From NCBI GenBank assembly GCA_020200155.1, contig JAIVJG010000158.1, forward strand, positions 1 through 35,881: a stretch of DNA of 35,881 nucleotides. The letters are read 5' to 3'. Shown here piece after piece: positions 7,519-16,235 of this stretch; the stretch's first letter is position 1, and each line of letters starts with the position of its first letter. The DNA comes from Acidobacteriota bacterium. Its GTDB lineage: Bacteria; Acidobacteriota; Blastocatellia; Pyrinomonadales; Pyrinomonadaceae. The translations under genes were made by a program, and so were the position numbers. The notes under the pieces were generated by a model that made no database searches, was not told the origin of the DNA, and saw nothing but the letters and a program-made list of their open reading frames with translations.

Positions 7519-9435
7519 ATGCACGGATTCAATCTCAAGCTCTCGCTGGTCTTACTCATCACAGGCTCCCTCATTTTCAGCGGCGGGTGTTTTGAGGGCG
7601 AAGAGGGCGAACAGTTTTACGGGCAGGTTCGTGTACCGCGCACGCAGGAGTTTCGTTGGAGCGACGGCGGATTGCCGCAGGTGTTTGACCCCGCTCGCGC
7701 CGCCGCGCCGCCCGATACCGACGCCGTGCGCGCTCTCTTCGAGGGGCTAACGGATTACGAGCCGGGAACGCTCAAGCCGCTCCCGGCGGTCGCGAGTCGC
7801 TGGGAGTCTTCGGAGGACGGGCGCAAGTGGATTTTCTATCTGCGAAAAGATGCTGTCTGGTCGAACGGCGACCCGGTGACGGCGAACGACTTTGTTCGTT
7901 CCTGGCAACGCACGTTACGCCTCGGCGACCGCGCGCCGCACGCGAAACTTCTCTCCAACATCGAGGGCGCGCGAGAGTTTGCCGCCAACCTGATCGTTAA
8001 CCGACAGGGTCGAGATGTGGAAGCGACCCCCTCACCGGCCACAACGCAGCCGTCCGCCGAGGCCAAATCCGACGCGCCGGTCGAGCCGAAGCCGGAGATG
8101 CCCACCGCGCCGCCGCACTTCGGCGCAGAGGCCATTGACGCGCACACGCTCAAGGTCACGCTGCAACGGCCCGACCTTAATTTCCCTTCGCTCGCGACCC
8201 ATCCCGTCTACCGACCGACACACGAACTGAGTTTGGGCGAAGACCTCTCCGCGCTTCGGGACGAGCAAACGAACGGAGGCGGCGCGGACACGTCTTCGCC
8301 CATCGTTACCAACGGGGCCTTTCAACTAAACGGATTCGGCAGCGACGGCGTGGTGCTTGAGCGCGCGAAAAACTACTGGGACGCGTCCTCTGTGAAACTT
8401 GAGCGCGTTCGCTTCGTCGCCGGCAAAAGCTCAGAGGAAGCACTCGCAGCTTATAAGGCGGGTGAGATTGACGCCGTCAGCAATGCGGCCTTCGAGCCGC
8501 TGGGCGTCAAACTCCTGACGCAATTCAAGGATTTCCGGCGCGATACCTTCGGCGCGTTAACCTACTACGGCTTCAACACCGTCCGGCCACCTTTCAACGA
8601 CGTGCGTGTCCGTGAAGCTCTGACGCTGGCGCTCGACCTCGAACGCCTGAGCGCCGACACGCTGGAAGGCTCGACCGAGCCGGCCAGAAAGTTTCTGCCA
8701 GTACAAAAAGCCGTGCCGCAGGACGCGAACGAGAAAGCAGGCGCGGGGCAACCGGAGGCCTCGGACGTGGAGAAGCGAGAGGAGCTTGAGCAGGCCGCGC
8801 CTCTCCGGCACAACGCCGAGCGTGCGCGCCGTCTGCTCGCGGAGGCCGGCTTCCCCGACGGCGAAAACTTTCCGCGCGTGCGCCTGCTCGTCAACCGCAA
8901 CGAACCGCAGCGCCTGCTGGCGCAGGCCGTCGCGCGCATGTGGCGCGACACGCTCGGCGTGCAAACCGAGCTGGTCATACGCAATTGGGAAGACTACGAG
9001 GCGATGTTGAAGACGAGCGACTATGACGTGGCGCGCCGCAGCATCGTTCTGCAAACGACCGACGAAGAGACGAACATGCGTGCGATGTTTGGCGACGACG
9101 CAGCCGTCCCGGCTCAGGGCGGCGAAGTTGCCCAGACGCCGCCAGCAGAACAGTTCCTGCCACCGCCTCCGCATTGGCGGGGAAACGTCGCGCCGGAGCA
9201 GTCCGTCGAGAGGTCGCCCCAGTCGCAGATTATGACCGAGGCGCAGGCCCTGCGCGAATTGCCGGCCATCCCCATCTACTTTGCCTCTTCGTATGCGATG
9301 GTTAAGCCCTACGTTAATGGATTTGATTCCAATTTGCTGGACGCGCCCTCACTCAAACAGGTCAGCATAGACACAGGGTGGAAGCCGCCTCCGCAGAAGA
9401 CCGGCATCAGGATTGTCTGGGGCGCTATGCATTAG
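7519..9435 (+). CDS. Lipoprotein solute-binding protein of a peptide ABC transporter (SBP family 5), divergent paralogue
   Basis: This predicted lipid-anchored periplasmic receptor captures oligopeptides for the permease encoded downstream. ATG 7519 is chosen because it gives a normal lipoprotein signal (MHGFNLKLSL, hydrophobic stretch, FSGGC with Cys24) and 638 residues. GTG 7387 or ATG 7390 would place more than 40 residues before it. Family-5 features are FEGLTDYEPG, WIFYLRKDAVWSNGDPVTAND, YYGFNTVRPPF and ARRLLAEAGFPDG. It lacks the usual WxGDYxDP motif near the C-terminus, having VLQTTDEETNMRAMFG instead, and carries two low-complexity inserts: a Pro/Ala/Thr-rich one near residues 173-198 and PPPPHW near 590. 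It shares architecture with the next gene, so it is probably a diverged tandem duplicate. Its ligand specificity is unknown. Confidence 0.85.
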   Translation: MHGFNLKLSLVLLITGSLIFSGGCFEGEEGEQFYGQVRVPRTQEFRWSDGGLPQVFDPARAAAPPDTDAVRALFEGLTDYEPGTLKPLPAVASRWESSEDGRKWIFYLRKDAVWSNGDPVTANDFVRSWQRTLRLGDRAPHAKLLSNIEGAREFAANLIVNRQGRDVEATPSPATTQPSAEAKSDAPVEPKPEMPTAPPHFGAEAIDAHTLKVTLQRPDLNFPSLATHPVYRPTHELSLGEDLSALRDEQTNGGGADTSSPIVTNGAFQLNGFGSDGVVLERAKNYWDASSVKLERVRFVAGKSSEEALAAYKAGEIDAVSNAAFEPLGVKLLTQFKDFRRDTFGALTYYGFNTVRPPFNDVRVREALTLALDLERLSADTLEGSTEPARKFLPVQKAVPQDANEKAGAGQPEASDVEKREELEQAAPLRHNAERARRLLAEAGFPDGENFPRVRLLVNRNEPQRLLAQAVARMWRDTLGVQTELVIRNWEDYEAMLKTSDYDVARRSIVLQTTDEETNMRAMFGDDAAVPAQGGEVAQTPPAEQFLPPPPHWRGNVAPEQSVERSPQSQIMTEAQALRELPAIPIYFASSYAMVKPYVNGFDSNLLDAPSLKQVSIDTGWKPPPQKTGIRIVWGAMH

Positions 9436-9737
9436 TTGTATAATTTGAGCCGGGCGTGCAACGAGCTGCGCGGCTGTGAGCATCGTTAAAGCGTTGAGTG
9501 TTGGCGATGTATTTCTTGATTGACGAAGCGGTCGCGTGATAATTTGAACGGCGAGATACTTCGTTTTTCATAAATCGTTCCCCGTCGAGTCTCCCGTCCG
9601 CCAAGCTTTTCTTGATAAAAGAAATTAGCGCCCGTCTGTGCTTCGCGTCAGAAGGACAGTTGGTCGTCGCCACCGGGCGCGGCACAGACTAGATGCCGCG
9701 CGAGTTCTTAAGGAAACACCAGAGGAGTTAAAAGGCC
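9436..9737 (+). other. 302-base intergenic region between the two binding-protein genes
   Basis: No convincing gene is present; the open frames here have no recognisable sequence. The region is AT-richer than its surroundings. It holds a candidate sigma-70-type promoter (9516-9543) and, at its end, a strong ribosome binding site for the next gene (AGAGGAG, 9721-9727). This suggests that the operon from the second binding protein onward can be transcribed separately. Confidence 0.5.
9516..9543 (+). promoter_or_regulatory. Candidate promoter for the peptide transporter operon
   Basis: TTGATT (9516-9521) and GATAAT (9538-9543) are separated by 16 bases, which is close to the sigma-70 consensus. 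The site is about 195 bases upstream of the start codon at 9738, leaving a long leader. Supported by sequence likeness only. Confidence 0.35.
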
Positions 9738-11741
9738 ATGTTTAGTCTTCGTGCCAAGTCTGTTTGTCTCTGCGCGATTCTTCTCGCGCTCGCCGTCTAT
9801 AGCGCGGGCTGTGCCACGCAAGCGAGCAAGAAGGCGGAGTTCTTCGGCAAGGTTGAGCCGCCGCCGGGGCAGGTTTTGCGCTACATTTCCGGTTCGGAGC
9901 CGGAATCGCTCGACCCGCAGGTCGGCACCGGCCAGCCGGAGGCGCGCATCTACATGGCGTTCTTCGAGGGCCTCGTCGAGTACGACCCGAAGACGATGGA
10001 GCCAATACCCGCCATCGCAGAGACCTGGGACACGAACAAAGACTCCTCGGAATTCATCTTCCACCTGCGCAAGAACGCGCGCTTCTCAAACGGCGACCCG
10101 ATCACCGCACAGGACTTCGTCTACACCTTCCGCCGTGGACTCGCACCCGCGCTCGCCGCGCGCAACGGGTATCTCGCTTACGAAATCAAATACGCACAGG
10201 GTTATAACGAGGGCGGCTCGTTCGTGCGCGACACTAAGACCGGCAAGTTCGTGACCGCCGCAGAGGTCGAGCCGGAAGCGGAATCGAAGGGACAATCAGT
10301 TGAGCCTGCCATGCCCGCCAATGCTTCGCCGCACGCCGCCGAGCTTGCTGTTGATAAAGAAAATCCTTCATACGACACGGACTTCCACCACTTCATGCAC
10401 GAGCCGGTGCGTCTCGTCGTCGCGGGCGATGAGAAAGGGCGCGAGAAGGAATTTAAGGCGAACCCGAAACTGCGCGCCGCGCTGGAGAATAAGGAACTCG
10501 TGCCTGTGAAGGCCGAGGACATCGGCGTCGAGGCGATTGACGACTACACCTTCCGCCTTTCGCTCACACAGCCCGCGCCGTATTTCATCGGCCTCATGCC
10601 GCATCAATTTTTCCGCGCCGTCCCGCGCAAGGCGATTGAACAGTGGGGCGACACGGCCTGGACGCTGCCCGAACACATCGTCACGAGCGGCCCTTTCAAG
10701 CTCAAAGCGTGGAAGCCTTACAACGAGATCGTCGCCGTCAAAGACCCCATGTACTGGGACGCCGCCAACGTCCGTCTCAACCAAATCTCTTTCTACCCGC
10801 TTGAAGAGACGACGACGATGATGAATCTCTACAAGGCGGGCGAGGTGGACGCGGTCTTTAATCACAACGTCCCCGTCGGCTGGCTCGACCAGATCAGGCC
10901 GCTCAAAGACTACATGGACGCGCCGGAAGTCGCCATCGAGTATTACCAGTTCAACACGACGAGGCCGCCCTTCACAGACAAACGCGTGCGTAAGGCCTTC
11001 AACATGGCCGTGGACAAGAAGGCGCTGGCCGAATACCGCAAGATCGTCAAGCCTCTGACGGCCTTCACGCCCGAAGGCATTTTCCCCGGCTACCCGCAGC
11101 CGAAGGGCGACGACTTTAACCCGGAGAAGGCCAAGCAGCTTCTCGCGGAAGCTGGATTCAAAGACGCGTCCGGCAAGTTCGACCCGAAGAAATTCCCGAT
11201 CAATGAGGTCGAGCTGACCTACAACACAGCCGAGTCTAACCGGCAGGTCGCGGAGTTCGTCCAGGCGCAGTGGAAACAAAATCTGGGCCTGACGGTTTCG
11301 CTCAAGAACATGGAGTTCAAGACCTTCCTCCAATCGCGTGCGAAACTCGAATACAAAGGACTGGGCCGCGCCGGTTGGGTCGGCGACTACATGGACCCCT
11401 ACACCTTCCTCGCGCTCTTCTCGACCGTCGGCGGCGACAACGGCACAGGGTGGTACGATCCGAAGTACGCAAACATGCTGAAAGAAGCCAACCGCCAGTC
11501 AGACCCGCAGAAGCGCTACGAGTTGCTGGCAAAGGCCGAGGCTTATATGCTCGACGCACAGCCCGTGATTCCCTTGATGACGAACGCCACGAACTGGGTG
11601 AAGAAGCCTTACGTCAAAGGCATGTATCCGAACCCCGGAACGCTCCACGCGTGGAAGTTCGTCTACATAGAGGACGACCGAGCCAAGTGGGATTACGGCG
11701 TGCCGAAGCTGACATCGGATAAGCCGACGACAGCCGAATAG
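9738..11741 (+). CDS. Lipoprotein solute-binding protein of a peptide ABC transporter (OppA/DppA type)
   Basis: This 667-residue peptide receptor is anchored by lipid at Cys25 (lipobox YSAGC after hydrophobic residues 10-22). ATG 9738 follows AGAGGAG (9721-9727) with ideal spacing. The SBP family-5 landmarks are complete: SEPESLDPQ, FEGLVEYDPKTMEP, FHLRKNARFSNGDPITAQDF, YYQFNTTRPPFTDKRVRKAF, KQLLAEAGF and the late GRAGWVGDYMDPYTFL motif. Compared with classic OppA (about 540 residues) it has an insert of some 90 residues, rich in Glu, Lys and Ala, near residues 150-250, at the same place where the upstream paralogue has a Pro-rich insert. It leads directly into oppB and is likely the main receptor of this importer. 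Confidence 0.93.
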   Translation: MFSLRAKSVCLCAILLALAVYSAGCATQASKKAEFFGKVEPPPGQVLRYISGSEPESLDPQVGTGQPEARIYMAFFEGLVEYDPKTMEPIPAIAETWDTNKDSSEFIFHLRKNARFSNGDPITAQDFVYTFRRGLAPALAARNGYLAYEIKYAQGYNEGGSFVRDTKTGKFVTAAEVEPEAESKGQSVEPAMPANASPHAAELAVDKENPSYDTDFHHFMHEPVRLVVAGDEKGREKEFKANPKLRAALENKELVPVKAEDIGVEAIDDYTFRLSLTQPAPYFIGLMPHQFFRAVPRKAIEQWGDTAWTLPEHIVTSGPFKLKAWKPYNEIVAVKDPMYWDAANVRLNQISFYPLEETTTMMNLYKAGEVDAVFNHNVPVGWLDQIRPLKDYMDAPEVAIEYYQFNTTRPPFTDKRVRKAFNMAVDKKALAEYRKIVKPLTAFTPEGIFPGYPQPKGDDFNPEKAKQLLAEAGFKDASGKFDPKKFPINEVELTYNTAESNRQVAEFVQAQWKQNLGLTVSLKNMEFKTFLQSRAKLEYKGLGRAGWVGDYMDPYTFLALFSTVGGDNGTGWYDPKYANMLKEANRQSDPQKRYELLAKAEAYMLDAQPVIPLMTNATNWVKKPYVKGMYPNPGTLHAWKFVYIEDDRAKWDYGVPKLTSDKPTTAE

Positions 11742-11756
11742 CGAGGTAGCACACTT

Positions 11757-12677
11757 ATGTTCAAGTTCGTCCTTCGACGCTTAATCATTACGCTGCCGAT
11801 GGTCGTCATCGTCGTCTCGCTGACGTGGGGGCTGATCCGGCTCGCGCCCGGCAACTTCTACTCAGGCGAGAAAAAGATTCCGGCGGCCATCGAGAAGAAC
11901 ATCCGCGAGAAGTACGGGCTTGATAAGCCCTGGTACGTGCAGTACGGCAGGATGATGGGGTCTGTGCTGCGCGGCGACTTCGGGAATTCGCTGAGGTATC
12001 AGGGGCAGTCCGTCAACCAGATACTTCTGATGACGCTGCCCGTCTCCGCGACGCTGGGGCTGTTCTCTTACCTGATCGCGCTCCTTGTCGGCATCCTCGC
12101 GGGCACGCTCGCGGCTCTCAAGCAGAACTCGCGGCTCGACTACGCCTCGATGGCGCTGGCGATGCTCGGCCTCTCGATACCGAACTTCGTGCTGGGGCCG
12201 CTGCTCGTGCTCGTCCTGTCGCTCTCGCTCTACTGGCTGCCGCCCGCGCGCTGGGGCGGTTTCCCCAGTTGGAATCTCGTCCTCCCCGTGCTCACGCTTT
12301 CGGGCGTCTACATGGCTTACATCGCGCGCCTGACGCGCTCAGGGATGCTCGAAGTTTTGCGCGCCGACTATATTCGCACGGCACGCGCCAAGGGTTTGTC
12401 GGAGCGTGCCGTGGTTTTCAGACACGCGTTGCGCGGAGGCCTGCTGCCGGTCGTGTCGTTCACAGGCCCTGCGCTGGCGTTTCTGATTTCGGGCACGGTC
12501 GTCGTCGAGCGCATCTTCGCGCTGCCCGGCCTCGGCAACTACTTCATCAACGCGAACCTGAACCGCGACGAGCCGCTCATCATCGGCATCGTCGCGTTCA
12601 TCTCGATTGCGATTCTGCTTTTCAACTTACTGGTAGACGTGGCCTACGCCTACATTGACCCGCGCATCCGGTACTGA
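11757..12677 (+). CDS. oppB: Peptide ABC transporter permease (OppB/DppB family)
   Basis: This 306-residue inner-membrane permease subunit forms the translocation pore with OppC. ATG 11757 follows GAGGT at 11743-11747. It has the family's N-terminal helix (VLRRLIITLPMVVIVVSLTW), the periplasmic segment REKYGLDKPWYVQYGRMM, then five more hydrophobic stretches. The cytoplasmic EAA loop (RADYIRTARAKGLSERAVVF), near residues 201-220, docks on the ATPases. The C-terminus YAYIDPRIRY is typical. It lies 15 bases behind the binding-protein gene and 4 bases ahead of oppC, so it is clearly part of one operon. Confidence 0.95.
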   Translation: MFKFVLRRLIITLPMVVIVVSLTWGLIRLAPGNFYSGEKKIPAAIEKNIREKYGLDKPWYVQYGRMMGSVLRGDFGNSLRYQGQSVNQILLMTLPVSATLGLFSYLIALLVGILAGTLAALKQNSRLDYASMALAMLGLSIPNFVLGPLLVLVLSLSLYWLPPARWGGFPSWNLVLPVLTLSGVYMAYIARLTRSGMLEVLRADYIRTARAKGLSERAVVFRHALRGGLLPVVSFTGPALAFLISGTVVVERIFALPGLGNYFINANLNRDEPLIIGIVAFISIAILLFNLLVDVAYAYIDPRIRY

Positions 12678-12681
12678 CGCC

Positions 12682-13764
12682 ATGAATGAAGAACGATCCG
12701 CGACTGACCGCGCACAAACGACGGGGCAGCCTGCGCTGACTCCACTGGGCACGCCGCCCGAAGCCCCGCGCGACCCGGACATCATTCACACCTCGCCCGA
12801 ACTCGCCGTCGGCGAAGGCGACGTGCGTTCCGCAGAGATGCGCGACGATACGATTGTCGGCACGTCTCTGTGGAAAGACGCGTGGCGTCGCCTGTTGAAG
12901 AACAAGCTGGCGGTCTTCGGCCTTGTCGTCGTCGCGATTATTATCGTCGTCTCGCTCGTCGGGCCGTACATCATCAAGGCCACCACGGGCTACACCTACG
13001 ACTTCATCCCGCCGGACTCAAAGCTGGTCAAATCCTTCCCGCCGTTTCAAGCTCCCGACGGCTCGTTCTCCGGGGCGCACCCGATGGGAACGGACAATGC
13101 GGGGCGCGACATTCTCGCGCGCGTCCTGCTCGGCGGGCGCATCTCCCTGATGGTCGGCATCATCTCGACCATCGTCTCGCTCCTCATCGGCATCTCCTAC
13201 GGCGCAACGTCCGGCTACCTCGGCGGCAAGGTTGACGACGTGATGATGCGTATCGTGGACGTGCTCTACTCGCTGCCGTACATGATGATCGTGATTGTGC
13301 TGCTGGCCTTCTTCGGCAATCGCTCGCCGCTCGGACAACTCTTCCTGCTCTTCGCGGCGCTCGGAGCCGTCTCGTGGCTGACGATGGCGCGCATCGTGCG
13401 CGGGCAGGTCATGTCGCTCAAGAATCAGGAGTTCGTGCAGGCCGCGAGGGCGACCGGCGTTACGACGCCGAAGATTATTTTCCGACACCTCGTGCCGAAC
13501 GCGCTCGGCCCCGTCATCGTGTACGCGACCCTGACCGTTCCGTCCGTGATGTTGCAGGAAGCGTTTCTTTCTTTCCTCGGCCTCGGCGTGCAGGCCCCGC
13601 TCGCTTCGTGGGGCAGCCTCGCTTCGGAGGGCATCCAGAACATCGCGATTTTCCCGTGGCAATTGATTTTCCCCGGCGTGACGATGGCCCTGACGCTCTT
13701 CTCTCTGAACTTCCTCGGCGACGGCCTGCGCGACGCGCTCGACCCGCAGATGCGGAAGTTTTAA
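12682..13764 (+). CDS. oppC: Peptide ABC transporter permease (OppC/DppC family)
   Basis: This 360-residue second permease subunit starts at ATG 12682, 4 bases after the oppB stop. Residues 1-65 are a Pro/Thr/Asp-rich cytoplasmic extension, longer than in E. coli OppC, ending in SLWKDAWRRLLKNKLAVFGL, which begins the first membrane helix. HPMGTDNAGRDILARVLLGGR is the hallmark after the first periplasmic loop. The EAA loop is VQAARATGVTTPKIIFRHLV, and FLGLGVQAPLASWG and LNFLGDGLRDALDPQ close the protein. Together with OppB it forms the membrane channel. Confidence 0.95.
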   Translation: MNEERSATDRAQTTGQPALTPLGTPPEAPRDPDIIHTSPELAVGEGDVRSAEMRDDTIVGTSLWKDAWRRLLKNKLAVFGLVVVAIIIVVSLVGPYIIKATTGYTYDFIPPDSKLVKSFPPFQAPDGSFSGAHPMGTDNAGRDILARVLLGGRISLMVGIISTIVSLLIGISYGATSGYLGGKVDDVMMRIVDVLYSLPYMMIVIVLLAFFGNRSPLGQLFLLFAALGAVSWLTMARIVRGQVMSLKNQEFVQAARATGVTTPKIIFRHLVPNALGPVIVYATLTVPSVMLQEAFLSFLGLGVQAPLASWGSLASEGIQNIAIFPWQLIFPGVTMALTLFSLNFLGDGLRDALDPQMRKF

Positions 13765-13803
13765 AAGCCGTGAAAAGACTCTCAACGACGACTTTCGATT
13801 CAC

Positions 13804-13822
13804 GATTGAGGATTGACGAAAA
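13804..13822 (+). repeat. Interspersed GATTGA/GATTGAC repeat, copy before oppD
   Basis: GATTGAGGATTGACGAAAA ends 3 bases before ATG 13826. It matches the copy before etfA (2908-2927) at all but one position across the first 19 bases. As there, no separate ribosome binding site is seen. Confidence 0.6.
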
Positions 13823-13825
13823 ACT

Positions 13826-14907
<1,082 letters not shown>

Positions 14908-14911
<4 letters not shown>

Positions 14912-16047
14912 GCACACAGGGAATTGAAGCCGGCGGGACGGGGAACATGCCGCCGACTCTGATGCCGGAAGCAGGTGCGGAGCCTTTGATCGCGATCCGC
15001 GAGTTGAAGGTGCACTTCGATCTGGGCGGCGGTACGGCGTGGGACAAACTCGTCGGCGGCTCGCCCGTCAAGCGCGTGGTCAAGGCTGTGGACGGAGTCT
15101 CGATAGACATCTTCCCCGGCGAGACGCTCGGACTCGTCGGCGAATCCGGCTGCGGCAAATCCACACTGGGCCGCGCCATTCTACGCCTGACCGAACCGAC
15201 AAGCGGGCAGGTACTTTTTCGAGGGGAGAACCTCGCCCTACTCTCCGAGCGGCGGATGCGCCAGTATCGCCGCAACCTTCAGATGATTTTTCAAGACCCG
15301 TATGCGTCGCTCAACCCGCGTATGACGGTCAGCCAGATCATCGGCGAGCCGCTGGACACCTTCGGCCTCGCGCGCGGCAGGGAAGGAGAGGCGCGCATAC
15401 GCGAGTTGATGGAGACGGTGGGACTCAGCCCGCGTTTCATCAAACGCTACCCGCACGAATTTTCCGGGGGCCAGCGCCAGCGCATCGGCATCGCACGCGC
15501 ACTGGCCGTTGACCCTGACTTTATCGTCGCCGACGAACCGATCTCCGCGCTCGACGTGTCCATACAGGCGCAGATTATGAACCTGATGGCGCGGCTCCAG
15601 CGCGAGCGCAACCTGACATACCTGTTCATCTCGCACGACCTGCGCGCCATCCGTCACGTCTCAGACCGCGTGGCGGTGATGTACCTCGGAAAACTGGTTG
15701 AGATTGCGGACGCGAGAGTCGTCTACGACGACCCTCTGATGCCTTATACGAAGGCGTTGATTTCCGCCGTCCCACTGCCCGACCCGGAGCTTGAGGCGAC
15801 GCGCCAGCGAATCGTCCTACAGGGTGACGTGCCTTCGCCCATCAACCCCCCTTCGGGCTGCCGTTTTCACACGCGCTGCCCTTGGGCCATACAGGCCTGC
15901 AAGGATGTCGTTCCGCCGCTCACGGAGATTAGACCGAACCATTTCGCGGCCTGCATCCGCATCAGCCCCGATCAACCGGATATTGAACAGGTCGCGCCCG
16001 GCGATGCTCCCGGCCTCAGGAATCCCGGTCGGATCATCGCGCAGTGA
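14908..16047 (+). CDS. oppF: Peptide ABC transporter ATP-binding protein (OppF/DppF family)
   Basis: The second ATPase subunit, 379 residues, pairs with OppD. Walker [10 protein letters not shown] is at residues 78-86, Q-loop Gln129 in [12 protein letters not shown], signature SGGQRQ at 186-191, Walker B with Asp209-Glu210 in [12 protein letters not shown], and switch His243. The C-terminal Cys motif [14 protein letters not shown] is present. An insert after the first strand ([17 protein letters not shown], near residues 40-56) is typical of OppF, which has a longer loop there than OppD. ATG 14908 overlaps the oppD stop and is preceded by GGGGGAGG. This is the last gene of the transporter operon. 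Confidence 0.95.
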
Positions 16048-16235
16048 AATACCGCCTGAATTAGACATTTAAAAGATGGTGCGGAACTGAAATAATCAGT
16101 TCAGGCAAATAAGAGCCGTGTTTCGCACGTTCTCTGGACATGATTCACCTCGCGGCTGCGCCGACGTTTCGTCGGACATCTGGACTTAACCTCCAACCGC
16201 GTATAGAAAACCCGACAAGAGTGCCTGAGTAGCTA
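16048..16235 (+). other. Intergenic region between the peptide transporter and the signalling operon
   Basis: This 188-base AT-rich gap holds an inverted repeat, GAACTGA (16084-16090) with TCAGTTC (16096-16102) around a 5-base loop. It has no U-tract, so it is not a standard terminator. GCCTGAA near 16054 can also pair with TTCAGGC near 16100, giving a competing longer stem. A TATAGA at 16202-16207 could be a -10 element for the GGDEF gene, without a good -35 element. Confidence 0.4.

Noticed and set aside
9425-9685. Minus-strand 86-codon open frame in the gap between the two binding-protein genes
   Set aside because: No ribosome binding site, no recognisable sequence, and it overlaps the end of a real gene. 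Kept as unannotated.
16084-16102. Hairpin after oppF considered as a terminator
   Set aside because: A 7-base stem without a U-tract. Noted under the intergenic entry but not called as a terminator.
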